Assembly (NCBI GenBank): GCA_002717305.1
Contig: PBDH01000011.1
Coordinates: 7,526-30,080, forward strand
Length of the DNA stretch: 22,555 nt
Reading direction: 5' to 3'
DNA from: Gammaproteobacteria bacterium
GTDB taxonomy: Bacteria > Pseudomonadota > Gammaproteobacteria > Pseudomonadales > Litorivicinaceae
Positions 14,780 through 22,555 of this stretch are shown here, one piece after another (within the stretch, counting starts at the first letter, position 1; every line of letters starts with the position of its first letter). A model generated the notes under the pieces. It made no database searches and was not told the DNA's origin. It was given only the letters and a program-made list of their open reading frames with translations. Position numbers and translations under genes: made by a program.

Positions 14780-16408
14780 TTACATCATGCCACCCATACC
14801 CGGGTCCATCGCTGGAGCCGCGGGCTTATCCTCTTTGGCCTCAGTAATCATGCATTCCGTTGTAACCATTAGACCAGCTACGGACGCCGCTGCTTGAAGC
14901 GCAGAGCGTGTGACTTTTGCAGGGTCTAGTATACCCATCTCGATCATGTCACCATAATCACCGGTTGCAGCATTAAAGCCGAAGTTACCGTCACCCTGCT
15001 TGACCTTATCAACCACAACAGACGACTCACCACCAGCGTTCGCCACTATTTGACGCAATGGGGCCTCCATGGAGCGCTTGGCGATCTGGATCCCGACGTT
15101 CTGTTCTTCGTTGTCGCCAGTGAGCTCGCCGACTGCTTGTAAAGCGCGTATTAGAGTCACGCCGCCGCCGGCCACAACCCCCTCTTCGACCGCAGCGCGT
15201 GTGGAGTGGAGGGCGTCCTCAACGCGAGCTTTTTTCTCCTTCATTTCAACCTCAGAGCCAGCCCCTACCTTAATCACCGCAACGCCCCCGGCAAGTTTCG
15301 CCTTACGCTCTTGCAGTTTCTCGCGATCATAATCCGAAGAAGTCTCTTCGATCTGTGCCTCGATCTGCTTAACTCGTCCTTTGATATCCGCGGCCTTACC
15401 TGCTCCGTCTATGATGGTGGTATTCTCCTTGGAAATTTGTACACGCTTCGCTGTTCCAAGGTCATCAAGGGTTGCTGTCTCTAACGATAGACCAACCTCC
15501 TCAGATATCACCGTACCGCCAGTAAGAATCGCAATATCCTGCAGCATTGCCTTCCGGCGATCGCCAAAACCAGGAGCTTTTACTGCTGCAACTTTTACGA
15601 TGCCGCGCATGTTGTTCACCACAAGAGTAGCAAGAGCCTCGCCTTCAACATCTTCCGCGATCAGAAGTAGTGGTTTACCCGCCTTCGCGACCCCTTCCAA
15701 TATAGGGATAAGATCCCGGATGTTAGAGATCTTCTTATCGACCAAAAGTACAAACGGGCTCTCAAGCTCCGCTGTCATATTGTCTTGATTATTGATGAAA
15801 TAGGGAGACAAATATCCGCGATCAAATTGCATCCCCTCGACCACATCCAACTCATCTTCGAAGCCCGAGCCCTCCTCGACTGTGATTACTCCATCCTTGC
15901 CAACTTTCTCCATAGCGTCCGCGATTATCGAACCTACTCCAGCATCTGAGTTGGCTGATATAGTACCAACCTGAGCAACAGCCTTTGCATCTTCGCATGG
16001 CTTAGCCATTCCTCCGATCGCCTCAACTGCAGCTTTCACTGCTTTGTCAATGCCGCGCTTGAGATCCATTGGGTTCATACCGGCTGCGACCGACTTTAAT
16101 CCCTCGTTAACAATGGCTTGAGCGAGAACGGTTGCGGTCGTCGTTCCATCACCAGCCACGTCAGATGTTTGAGAAGCCACTTCCTTTACCATCTGTGCGC
16201 CCATATTCTCAAACTTATCCTCGAGTTCCATCTCTTTTGCGACGGATACTCCGTCTTTGGTAACTGTCGGTGCACCAAACGACTTATCTAGCACAACATT
16301 GCGTCCTTTAGGACCCAGTGTTGTTTTAACGGCGTCTGCCAAAATGTTTACGCCAGCAAGCATACCCTGACGGGCAGCATCACCAAATTTTACGTCTTTA
16401 GCTGTCAT
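14780..16408 (-). CDS. groEL: chaperonin GroEL (60 kDa, Hsp60)
   Basis: Protein of 542 residues (E. coli 548). It has TLGPKGRNVVLDKSFGAP, the ATP-binding DVAGDGTTTATVL with D87, and a C-terminal GGM-type tail (MDPGMGGMM), shorter than in E. coli. It forms the double heptamer that folds cytosolic proteins with ATP and GroES. It starts 28 bases after groES, with an AAAGGA site about ten bases before the ATG. The long open frames on the other strand here are shadows. A single groEL is seen in the window. Confidence 0.99.
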   Translation of the reverse strand: MTAKDVKFGDAARQGMLAGVNILADAVKTTLGPKGRNVVLDKSFGAPTVTKDGVSVAKEMELEDKFENMGAQMVKEVASQTSDVAGDGTTTATVLAQAIVNEGLKSVAAGMNPMDLKRGIDKAVKAAVEAIGGMAKPCEDAKAVAQVGTISANSDAGVGSIIADAMEKVGKDGVITVEEGSGFEDELDVVEGMQFDRGYLSPYFINNQDNMTAELESPFVLLVDKKISNIRDLIPILEGVAKAGKPLLLIAEDVEGEALATLVVNNMRGIVKVAAVKAPGFGDRRKAMLQDIAILTGGTVISEEVGLSLETATLDDLGTAKRVQISKENTTIIDGAGKAADIKGRVKQIEAQIEETSSDYDREKLQERKAKLAGGVAVIKVGAGSEVEMKEKKARVEDALHSTRAAVEEGVVAGGGVTLIRALQAVGELTGDNEEQNVGIQIAKRSMEAPLRQIVANAGGESSVVVDKVKQGDGNFGFNAATGDYGDMIEMGILDPAKVTRSALQAAASVAGLMVTTECMITEAKEDKPAAPAMDPGMGGMM

Positions 16409-16436
16409 GTCTAAATGATCCTTTTCTCAGGGGGTC

Positions 16437-16730
16437 TTACTTTTCGATTACGCCAAGAATTTCTGATTCGTTCATAATCAGAAGCTCTTCACCGTCTACT
16501 TTAATTGTGTTCGAGCCCGAATACTGGCCAAACACCACGGTATCTCCGACGGACACCGAAATCGCGCGAGTGTCGCCGTTATCGAGTGGTTTGCCTGTTC
16601 CGACGGCAATAATTTCACCCTGGTTTGGCTTCTCAGCCGCTGATCCAGGAAGCACGATGCCGCCTGATGTTTTTGATTCCTCTTCCATGCGACGTATTAC
16701 GACGCGATCGTGGAGTGGACGAATGTTCAT
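16437..16730 (-). CDS. groES: co-chaperonin GroES (10 kDa)
   Basis: Protein of 97 residues, the normal length, starting MNIRPLHDRVVIRRMEEE. It contains the mobile loop that binds GroEL (ESKTSGGIVLPGSA), then GEIIAVGTGK and the C-terminal NESEILGVIEK. GGAG lies about ten bases before the ATG at 16730. The frame is open 31 codons further upstream, but that stretch has no family likeness and contains the leader. Cotranscribed with groEL. Confidence 0.98.
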   Translation of the reverse strand: MNIRPLHDRVVIRRMEEESKTSGGIVLPGSAAEKPNQGEIIAVGTGKPLDNGDTRAISVSVGDTVVFGQYSGSNTIKVDGEELLIMNESEILGVIEK

Positions 16731-16877
16731 TTGCTTAGATCTCCGATTTTTGACAATGAACTCGGGCTTTAGCCCAATCTCATCCCCCCGGCCTAGTGAG
16801 TTGGAACGCTTTCCTTGGCTCAATCGGCGGGAGGCTTTTTACGTCAGGGATTACCCATCCCATGGACAAGCGGGATC

Positions 16878-16904
16878 ATGTGGACTCATATACGTTTTTT
16901 CAAC
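16878..16904 (-). promoter_or_regulatory. candidate sigma32 (heat-shock) promoter for groES-groEL
   Basis: On the minus strand GTTGAAA (16904-16898), a 14-base spacer, then CCACAT (16883-16878). This resembles the RpoH consensus CTTGAAA, 13-14 bases, CCCCAT. It lies just after the fxsA stop and about 150 bases before groES. The leader would hold a small GGGC-TAAA-GCCC hairpin (16764-16775). No CIRCE inverted repeat (HrcA site) was found. Confidence 0.5.
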
Positions 16905-16911
16905 GGTCGAA

Positions 16912-17307
16912 CTAAAAATTTCTGTCGTCGAGATGGCGGAACTCGCCTTCGATTATGATCTTGTCACGGAACCGGTCGATCATCTTGAGAAGAAGCCACT
17001 GGCGAGTCTGTGGAATCAGCAACACAAATCCGACCGCGTCAGTCACGAATCCTGGTGTCAACAGTAGCGCACCGCCGACGGCGAGCATGACTCCGCTGAC
17101 AAGCTCAGATGCCGGTATCGCGCCCTCCTTCATCTTTTGCCGACCGCTCAATAACGTCGATAAACCTTGTTTCTTTAGAAGCGACAAGCCCAAGGTAGCG
17201 GTCACCACAACAAGTACTATTGTTGGAAGAGCACCGATCCAACCGCCGACCTCGATCAAAATCCACATCTCGGCAAAGGGTACAAACATAAAAATAATCA
17301 ACGGCAT
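16912..17307 (-). CDS. fxsA: FxsA family membrane protein
   Basis: Inner-membrane protein of 131 residues. The start MPLIIFMFVPFAEMWILIEV is typical of FxsA, followed by hydrophobic segments at about 25-45 and 70-100 (VMLAVGGALLLTPGFVTDAV carries the conserved LTPGFVTD-type motif). In E. coli FxsA overproduction relieves exclusion of phage T7 by the F plasmid PifA protein; its native role is unclear. Start ATG at 17307 is preceded by GGGAGG seven bases upstream; the longer open frame to 17412 lacks support. It lies directly before groES, the same order as in E. coli. Confidence 0.92.
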   Translation of the reverse strand: MPLIIFMFVPFAEMWILIEVGGWIGALPTIVLVVVTATLGLSLLKKQGLSTLLSGRQKMKEGAIPASELVSGVMLAVGGALLLTPGFVTDAVGFVLLIPQTRQWLLLKMIDRFRDKIIIEGEFRHLDDRNF

Positions 17308-17367
17308 GACCAATCCTCCCAACGACAGGATACCGAATTTACCAATCACAAAAAAAGAGGAGTAGTT

Positions 17368-17409
17368 TTGCAGTGCAACCAAACTCCATGTAATGATATT
17401 GCATCGCAA
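17368..17409. promoter_or_regulatory. twin 11-base palindromes in the fxsA/SDR divergent promoter region
   Basis: TTGCAGTGCAA (17368-17378) and TTGCATCGCAA (17399-17409) are related palindromes. The first is perfect around one base; the second pairs TTGC with GCAA. Their centres are 31 bases apart, close to three helical turns, as expected for cooperative binding of a dimeric regulator on one DNA face. They lie 47 bases before the SDR start and 60 before fxsA. The regulator is unknown. Confidence 0.45.
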
Positions 17410-17455
17410 CAATTTATTTTCGCGATGTCACATGGATACACACTAAGGACAGACT

Positions 17456-18217
17456 ATGGTTCTCGATGACAAAGTGATCGTCATAACGGGCGGAGCTCAG
17501 GGCTTGGGGCTGGCAACGGCCATCCGATTAGCACCAAAGAGACCTCATATCGCGCTGATCGACATGAGCCAACATAAACTGGCCGAAGCTAAAAACGCCA
17601 CCGAATCCGCCGGGGGCTCGGTTTCTGTGTGGGAATGCGACATTTCTGAAGAAGAAGCGGTCGATGAAGTTTTCACGCAAATTGCTAAACAGAATGGTCG
17701 CCTAGATGCTGTTGTTAATAATGCTGGTGTAACCCGAGATGCGTTGCTCCTCAAAGTCAAAGAGGGTGAGGTTGAGAAACGGATGAGCCTCAAGGATTGG
17801 CAGCAGGTCGTTGACGTGAATTTAACGGGAACATTCTTGTGTGGTCGGGCGGCCGCAACTGAAATGGTAAAGGCCGGAAGTGGCGGCTGCATAATTAACA
17901 TTTCGTCGATATCACGCCACGGTAATATGGGCCAGACAAACTACACAGCGACCAAGGCAGGCGTCGCCGCAATGGCCGTCACTTGGGCCAAAGAATTAAG
18001 AAAACAGGGGATACGCTGTGTAGCGATAGCACCGGGTTACATCGGCACAGAGATGGTTCTCAATATGAAGCCAGAAGCGCTTGAAAAGATCGCGGTAGGT
18101 ATCCCCGCGCGGCGACTAGGTCAGCCCAATGAAATCGCTCAAACCGTTGAGTTCATCCTTGAGAACGACTACGTCAACGGTCGTGTGATTGAGGTTGACG
18201 GCGGTCTTCGAATTTAA
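17456..18217 (+). CDS. SDR family oxidoreductase (FabG-like)
   Basis: Cytoplasmic reductase/dehydrogenase of 253 residues with the classical short-chain fold. Cofactor motif TGGAQGLG (11-18), D36 at the end of strand 2 (LID) favouring NAD(H), NNAG (88-91), and catalytic S150, Y163 and K167 (YTATK). The C-terminal GRVIEVDGGL is typical. A short insertion around residues 99-112 (KVKEGEVEKRMS) after the NNAG region distinguishes it from E. coli FabG. A 3-oxoacyl or 3-hydroxyacyl substrate is plausible but not proven, since no other fatty-acid gene is nearby. AAGGAC lies about seven bases before ATG 17456. Followed by the AmpG-like gene after 55 bases. Confidence 0.93.
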   Translation: MVLDDKVIVITGGAQGLGLATAIRLAPKRPHIALIDMSQHKLAEAKNATESAGGSVSVWECDISEEEAVDEVFTQIAKQNGRLDAVVNNAGVTRDALLLKVKEGEVEKRMSLKDWQQVVDVNLTGTFLCGRAAATEMVKAGSGGCIINISSISRHGNMGQTNYTATKAGVAAMAVTWAKELRKQGIRCVAIAPGYIGTEMVLNMKPEALEKIAVGIPARRLGQPNEIAQTVEFILENDYVNGRVIEVDGGLRI

Positions 18218-18272
18218 AAAACTTGCCTTTCGGAACATTCCTCACACAATGAGAACGCAGTCCGGGAGGATT

Positions 18273-19610
18273 ATGACACTTAGCGACACCTTTAAAACGT
18301 ACCTTGACAAGCGTATTCTGTGGGTCTTCCTTATGGGTTGTGCCAGCGGCTTCCCCTGGGTACTCATCGGCTCAGCGATGTCAGGATGGCTCAAGGATGC
18401 GGGACTCACCCGAACTGCTATTGGTCTTTTTGGATCAATTTTTGCCGTATACGCGATTAATTTTCTCTGGGCTCCTCTAATCGACCGTGTGCGGGTCCCA
18501 ATACTTGGGATTCTGGGGCAACGAAGAGGGTGGATACTCGGTACACAACTGATTATGCTTGCACTGACCATCTCTATCGCAACTGTCGATCCAGCTAACT
18601 CTCTTATGTTGACCTCGGTACTGGCACTAGGTATCGCTAGTGCGTCAGCGACCCAAGATATCGCGGTTGACGCGTACCGAATAGATCACTTTGCTGACAG
18701 CCCCAAACATCAACTGCCGGCGGCCTCAGCGATGGCGGTGATCGGCTGGTGGACAGGTTATTCACTACCCGGCTACGTGGCTTTCCGCTACGCAGATATC
18801 TTGACTTGGTCGGGGGTGTATTGGATCCTCGCGGGATTCATCGTCTGCCTGATTGGTCTCACATTAATAGTTCAAGAACCAGCATCAGACCGGAAAAAGC
18901 TTCAAGGTGCCCTCGAATCTAGGTATGCCGGATTTGGAACCTCAAGATCCGGGGAAATTTTGCGTTGGCTTACTGTGACCGTTTGGGAACCACTGGCTGA
19001 ATTTATGCGTCGAAACGGCGTCAAGACTGCTCTAGCGATACTCTTGTTTGTCTTCTTGTTTAAGATTGGCGAGGCTTTTTTGGGGCGCATGTCTATCGTT
19101 TTCTACAAGGAAGTTGGCTTCACCAATCAGCAGATTGCTGAATATACAAAAATGCTTGGATGGCTTGCCACTGTGGCGTTTACCCTTCTCGGTTCAATCA
19201 TTAACGTCCGTCTTGGCGTTGTTAAGGGACTGCTGATCGGTGGAGCTGCGATGGCACTGAGTAATCTGATGTTTGCTTGGATAGCGCTCTCTGGCCCAAA
19301 AGAGTGGCTGTTTGCCGCAACTATTATCGTGGACAACTTCACGACGGCATTTTCGAGCGTGGCCTTCGTCAGTTTCCTGACCGCACTCACTGGACGAGCT
19401 TTTTCGGCAACCCAGTATGCCTTACTGGCCTCGATCGGAAACCTTGGACGGACCACTTTGGCAAGTGGCAGTGGTTGGTTCGTAGATGTAACCGGCAGCT
19501 GGGTCCTGTTCTTCCTACTTACAACCATACTTGTGATACCAGGTTTAGTTCTTTTGATTATAATCCGGGATCGTGTAAAGGCTCTTCAAGCGGATCAAAT
19601 AAATGGGTAA
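18273..19610 (+). CDS. ampG: AmpG-like MFS transporter
   Basis: Inner-membrane protein of 445 residues with about 12 hydrophobic segments. Early motif FLMGCASGFPWVLIGSAMSGW and LWAPLIDRVRVP, and the internal GIASASATQDIAVDAYRID, are marks of the AmpG family. AmpG imports anhydro-muropeptides released by cell-wall turnover, feeding recycling and, where present, AmpR/AmpC induction. The start at 18273 has GGGAGGA at 18264-18270; the frame is open 28 codons further upstream, but that part overlaps the SDR gene end. Its stop overlaps the adenosyltransferase start by eight bases. Shorter than E. coli AmpG (491). Some homologues are annotated only as MFS transporters, so the substrate is inferred. 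Confidence 0.88.
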   Translation: MTLSDTFKTYLDKRILWVFLMGCASGFPWVLIGSAMSGWLKDAGLTRTAIGLFGSIFAVYAINFLWAPLIDRVRVPILGILGQRRGWILGTQLIMLALTISIATVDPANSLMLTSVLALGIASASATQDIAVDAYRIDHFADSPKHQLPAASAMAVIGWWTGYSLPGYVAFRYADILTWSGVYWILAGFIVCLIGLTLIVQEPASDRKKLQGALESRYAGFGTSRSGEILRWLTVTVWEPLAEFMRRNGVKTALAILLFVFLFKIGEAFLGRMSIVFYKEVGFTNQQIAEYTKMLGWLATVAFTLLGSIINVRLGVVKGLLIGGAAMALSNLMFAWIALSGPKEWLFAATIIVDNFTTAFSSVAFVSFLTALTGRAFSATQYALLASIGNLGRTTLASGSGWFVDVTGSWVLFFLLTTILVIPGLVLLIIIRDRVKALQADQING

Positions 19611-20157
19611 TCGACTCACAAAACTCTACACCAAAACCGGAGATGATGGGACAACCGGGCTCGGTGACGGGTCACGGACTGCAAAAGACAGTGTCCGTAT
19701 TGAGGCGGTTGGTACTATTGATGAACTCAACTCTTGGATCGGCCTACTGATCGCCGACCTGCCGGTCGACGAACCTTTGACCGAGTCGTTGACGGAAATT
19801 CAACACCGGTTGTTTGACTTAGGTGGCGAACTCGCCGTCCCGGGCTTTCAGCTAATCAAAAAAGAAATGGTTTCGGATCTTGAGGCCTTATGCGACCAGT
19901 TGAACGGGACATTGCCTCCGCTTAAAGAATTCATTCTGCCAGGCGGCTCAAAGGCAGCGGGTCTTTGCCACATGGCACGAGCGGTAGCCAGGCGTGCAGA
20001 GCGCACTGTTGTTACTCTAGCAAAAGAGGAAGCCGTTGCGGATGACTTAAGACGGTATATTAATAGGTTATCGGACGTCTTATTTGTCATGGCCCGCCAA
20101 CTCTCGCGACGTGATGGCGGCCAAGAGGTCTTTTGGAAATCCAGAAGAACGCAATAA
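19603..20157 (+). CDS. cob(I)alamin adenosyltransferase, PduO type
   Basis: Cytoplasmic enzyme of 184 residues that transfers adenosyl from ATP to cob(I)alamin or cobinamide to make adenosylcobalamin. Family marks: N-terminal TKTGDDGTTGLGDGSR (ATP-binding loop, residues about 10-25), VGTIDELNSWIGL, then FILPGGSKAAGLCHMARAVARRAER and YINRLSDVLFVMAR. These define the PduO-type trimeric five-helix family, unrelated to CobA/BtuR. No B12 biosynthesis gene or B12-dependent enzyme lies in the window, so it may serve salvage. ATG at 19603 lies inside the end of ampG; the ribosome-binding site is weak, suggesting coupling. A hairpin terminator follows at once. Confidence 0.95.
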   Translation: MGNRLTKLYTKTGDDGTTGLGDGSRTAKDSVRIEAVGTIDELNSWIGLLIADLPVDEPLTESLTEIQHRLFDLGGELAVPGFQLIKKEMVSDLEALCDQLNGTLPPLKEFILPGGSKAAGLCHMARAVARRAERTVVTLAKEEAVADDLRRYINRLSDVLFVMARQLSRRDGGQEVFWKSRRTQ

Positions 20158-20185
20158 AAAGCGCCGGCCAAGCCGGGCGCTTTTT
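20156..20185. terminator. bidirectional rho-independent terminator
   Basis: AAAAAGCGCC-GGC, a short loop, GCC-GGGCGCTTTTT: a strong G/C-rich hairpin with an A run on one side and a T run on the other, so it can end both the adenosyltransferase transcript (plus) and the aceEF transcript (minus). It fills the 26-base gap and overlaps the aceF stop codon. Confidence 0.93.
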
Positions 20186-22094
20186 AAAACACCAAGTGCC
20201 TAATATCACCCAACACTTTACTCAAGATTCCCGTAAAGCGCGCACCATCTCCACCGTTGATCACACGGTGATCATAGGAAAGACATAGGGGCAACATCAG
20301 CCTTGGCTGGAATGATGAGCCGTCCCAAACGGGCTGAGTCGATGCTTTGGAGATTCCGAGGATTGCAGCTTGCGGCGACGGAACTATCGGCGTGAACGCG
20401 GTTCCACCGATCGAGCCCAGCGACGAAATTGTGAAGGTTGCACCCTGCATCTCTGCAGGCTTCAATTTCTTACTCTTCGCCTTATCCGCCAGCTCCGAAG
20501 CTTCGGCAGCAATTTCCCAGATCCCCTTTTGATCCGCATCACAAATCACGGGGACCATAAGCCCATCGGGTGTGTCTACCGCGATACCAATGTGTACGTA
20601 TTGCTTTCTGACGATCTCGTTTGTGGCAGGATCGATCGAGGCATTAACTTGCGGAAGCTCAGTCAGCGCGTGGGCAGAAGCCTTAACCAAGAAGGGCAAC
20701 GGTGTTAGCCTAACTTCCCTCCTCTCGGCCTCGGCCTTCATTGACTTACGGAAAGCTTCCAGTTCGGTAATATCCGCCTCATCAAACTGGGTAACTGTTG
20801 GAACGTTGAGCCAACAACGGATCATGTTGTCCGCGGTCAGTCTGTGAATCTTAGTCATCGGAACCCGTTCCACCGGACCGAAGGCCTCAAAATCAACCAC
20901 CGGTATCGCGGGTATGCCTGACCCACTGGCAACAGCCGTGCCTGACTCAGCTTCTTCGAGCTTCGCCTTCACAAAGTTATGCAAATCATCCTTCGTGACC
21001 CGTCCGCGAGGTCCTGAAGGCGGGACCTTTGTCAAATTGACGCCGAGCTCACGGGCAAGCGCACGGACGGCTGGACCAGCGTGCACGCTGGAAGCGACCG
21101 ATGGCGCTGTAGGCTCTACTACCACACGAGAATCTGGGATCGGAGCGGGAGCTGATGTGGGTGGAGAAGCTTCCTGCGCAGACTTCTGGGGAGCCTTTAT
21201 CGCTTGTGGCGTAGCATCGCCTGTTACTTCGATCTCAGCAATCGGATCACCTCGGGTGACAGAGTCGCCCTCGTTTACGGAAAGCGCCAACACTTTGCCA
21301 CTGACCGGTGATGGGATTTCCATCGAGGCCTTATCCGATTCAAGAACAATCACGGTGTCTCCTGCCGAGACCATGTCACCAACACCGATACTCACTTCGA
21401 TCACAGTTATGCCGTCGGCATTTCCGGTGTCAGGTACGACGACTTTTTCAATGTCGCCGCCTGTTTGAGAGACAGTCTGCTCCGCCGGTGCTTTTTTTAT
21501 AGGCTCAGATTGGGCCGACGTCGGTGAACGCTCCGCAGCTACAGTTACGTCACCACCGCTCATCTCGCAAATCGGGTCGCCTTGAACAACTTGTTGTCCT
21601 TCTGACACTTTCAGAGCCACCACTACACCAGACGCTGGCGCAGGGATCTCCATGGAGGCCTTATCAGACTCCAGTACGATCAGTGTATCTCCTTCGGATA
21701 CGCTATCGCCGACTGATACGGAGATTTCAATAACCGTGACACCATCTGCGCTTCCAGTATCCGGAACAGAAATAAGCTGCGATGCGCCGGAAATCTGTTC
21801 ATCCACAAGCTCGCTTGGAGCTGGGTCTTTTGGCTCCTCAGCAACTGCCTCGGTTACCGATTCGGCCCCCTCCACCTCGCAAATCGGATCCCCCTCATTA
21901 ACTTCTGAACCTTCGGAGAGGTGGATTTTTCCCACCACACCGGACACACCCGCTGGAATCTCCATCGATGCTTTGTCTGATTCAAGAACAATAAGCGTAT
22001 CACCCTCAGTCACGCGGTCACCGGGTGCTACCGCGACTTCAATCACGGTCACGTTTGAGGTATCACCAATGTCTGGTACACGGATCATTGTCAT
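20184..22094 (-). CDS. aceF: pyruvate dehydrogenase E2, dihydrolipoyl acetyltransferase (three lipoyl domains)
   Basis: Core subunit of 636 residues that passes acetyl from E1 to CoA. Three lipoyl domains (about 2-77, 106-180, 216-290), each with DKASMEIP and lipoyl lysines K41, K145 and K255, joined by Ala/Pro-rich linkers. The peripheral subunit-binding domain is at about 338-376 (GPAVRALARELGVNL). The catalytic domain is from about 405, with S557/S558 and DHRVINGGDGARF holding H609. Asn613 replaces the Asp of E. coli, as in Azotobacter E2p. AAGGAGGT lies seven bases before ATG 22094 and overlaps the aceE stop. No lpd is in the window; it may lie elsewhere. Confidence 0.97.
   Translation of the reverse strand: MTMIRVPDIGDTSNVTVIEVAVAPGDRVTEGDTLIVLESDKASMEIPAGVSGVVGKIHLSEGSEVNEGDPICEVEGAESVTEAVAEEPKDPAPSELVDEQISGASQLISVPDTGSADGVTVIEISVSVGDSVSEGDTLIVLESDKASMEIPAPASGVVVALKVSEGQQVVQGDPICEMSGGDVTVAAERSPTSAQSEPIKKAPAEQTVSQTGGDIEKVVVPDTGNADGITVIEVSIGVGDMVSAGDTVIVLESDKASMEIPSPVSGKVLALSVNEGDSVTRGDPIAEIEVTGDATPQAIKAPQKSAQEASPPTSAPAPIPDSRVVVEPTAPSVASSVHAGPAVRALARELGVNLTKVPPSGPRGRVTKDDLHNFVKAKLEEAESGTAVASGSGIPAIPVVDFEAFGPVERVPMTKIHRLTADNMIRCWLNVPTVTQFDEADITELEAFRKSMKAEAERREVRLTPLPFLVKASAHALTELPQVNASIDPATNEIVRKQYVHIGIAVDTPDGLMVPVICDADQKGIWEIAAEASELADKAKSKKLKPAEMQGATFTISSLGSIGGTAFTPIVPSPQAAILGISKASTQPVWDGSSFQPRLMLPLCLSYDHRVINGGDGARFTGILSKVLGDIRHLVF
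21225..22091 (-). repeat. three tandem lipoyl-domain coding repeats in aceF
   Basis: Three units of about 225 bases (near 22091-21864, 21779-21555 and 21449-21225) encode lipoyl domains with very similar cores (GDTLIVLESDKASMEIP or close). They arose by internal duplication; linkers differ in length and sequence. Domains 2 and 3 are more alike (both begin VPDTG-ADG-TVIE) than domain 1 (VPDIGDTSNVTVIE). Confidence 0.9.
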
Positions 22095-22105
22095 GTCATA
22101 CCTCC

Positions 22106-22555
22106 TTACAATATCACCGGATCGAGACGATCAGGGTCGATACCGAATTCCTTGATCGCTTTCGTAACGATCTTCGGTTCGATCTTACCTTCCATCGATA
22201 ACGCTCGCAGCGCGGCTATGGTCACAAATCGACGATCCACCTCAAAGTGCTCACGTAATTTCTTTCGCGAATCCGACCGGCCGAAACCGTCTGTCCCCAG
22301 CGTGATATAGGTAGTCTGGCCGAGGAACGGACGAATTTGCTCCGAATACAACTGGATATGATCGGTCGCAGCAACGACGGGAGCATCCGAACCACCAAGC
22401 AGTGCCTCGACATGACTAACACGCGCCGTTTTTTCTTCAGGATGCAGGAGATTATAACGAGCTACCGACTGGCCATCACGACGCAGCTCGTTGAAACTAG
22501 TCGCGCTATAAACCTCGGCCGCCACTCCAAAATCAGCAAGCATTTCAGAGGCCGC
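22106..22555 (-). CDS. aceE: pyruvate dehydrogenase E1 component, C-terminal part (cut by window edge)
   Basis: The last 149 codons of the homodimeric E1 of pyruvate dehydrogenase, the thiamine-diphosphate enzyme that decarboxylates pyruvate. The visible region matches the E. coli AceE C-terminus: SATSFNELRRDGQSVARYN, NLLHPEEK, then LGTDGFGRSDSRKKLREHFE with the conserved DGFGRSD, and KEFGIDPDRLDP. The open frame runs to the window edge (AASEMLADFG), so the start lies outside. The TAA stop at 22106-22108 is followed by aceF 11 bases on. They form one operon, aceE then aceF. Confidence 0.97.
   Translation of the reverse strand, partial: AASEMLADFGVAAEVYSATSFNELRRDGQSVARYNLLHPEEKTARVSHVEALLGGSDAPVVAATDHIQLYSEQIRPFLGQTTYITLGTDGFGRSDSRKKLREHFEVDRRFVTIAALRALSMEGKIEPKIVTKAIKEFGIDPDRLDPVIL

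Noticed and set aside
15069..15788. Three long plus-strand open frames across groEL
   Set aside because: Shadows of a strongly conserved gene; composition follows groEL codon bias.
16731..16823. 31-codon N-terminal extension of groES
   Set aside because: GroES begins MNIRPLHDR with a ribosome-binding site at the right distance; the extension is leader sequence.
20262..20276. Asn613 in place of the catalytic Asp in the AceF DHRxxDG motif
   Set aside because: Azotobacter E2p also has Asn at this position and is active, so this is a known variant and not a defect.
20914..21468. 184-codon open frame antisense to aceF (and 21652-22155)
   Set aside because: Low-complexity Ser/Thr/Pro translation that mirrors the repeated lipoyl domains on the other strand; no family likeness and no ribosome-binding site.

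Overview
The window (about half G+C by eye) reads as a chromosomal segment of a gammaproteobacterium. The supporting evidence is minCDE followed by sbcB, fxsA next to groES-groEL, aceE-aceF with a three-lipoyl E2 of the Pseudomonas/Azotobacter type, yqcC, yaaA, ampG, and an initiator tRNA of the E. coli type. I cannot name the genus from sequence alone; a free-living aquatic lineage is a guess based on the nickel superoxide dismutase. No transposase, phage gene, CRISPR array or rRNA was found, and no stretch over 300 bases lacks a gene.

Layout from left to right. (1) 1-1645, minus: the ATPase of a BmpA-type (nucleoside/simple sugar) ABC importer, overlapping by four bases the start of a permease cut by the window edge. 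(2) 1708-4109, minus: a translationally coupled pair, a circularly permuted ATP-grasp protein and an alpha-E (DUF403) protein. (3) 4171-8127, plus: a tight operon of yaaA, a small DUF6231-like protein and a secreted M16 (pitrilysin-like) protease. (4) 8220-11440, minus: minC-minD-minE-sbcB with near-zero gaps. (5) 11486-11603, plus: a solo initiator tRNA-fMet with its own clear sigma70-type promoter. Its 3' end lies antisense over the last codons of yqcC (11582-11938, minus). (6) 12014-12976, minus: an unrecognised one-TM coiled-coil protein. (7) 13103-14612: an iron-type superoxide dismutase (plus) converging on a nickel superoxide dismutase and its S26-type maturation protease (sodN-sodX, minus). 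(8) 14735-17307, minus: fxsA, groES, groEL with a hairpin terminator and a sigma32-like promoter candidate before groES. (9) 17456-20157, plus: SDR oxidoreductase, AmpG-like transporter, PduO-type cobalamin adenosyltransferase, closed by a bidirectional terminator. (10) 20184-22555, minus: aceE (3' part) and aceF of pyruvate dehydrogenase.

Most of the window is conserved housekeeping. The most unusual part is the superoxide dismutase island at 13.1-14.7 kb. Two SOD genes of unrelated folds and different metals sit tail to tail. The NiSOD has the HCxxPC nickel hook but a Lys where the Gly after the second Cys is usual, and the His1 hydrogen-bond network residues appear changed. The Fe-type SOD carries Glu where iron SODs normally have the active-site Gln. 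Other items worth checking are the U1-U72 initiator tRNA, its antisense overlap with yqcC, a twin palindrome in the fxsA/SDR promoter region, and the ATP-grasp/alpha-E pair. I did not find a gene cluster that I can defend as a wholly new system.
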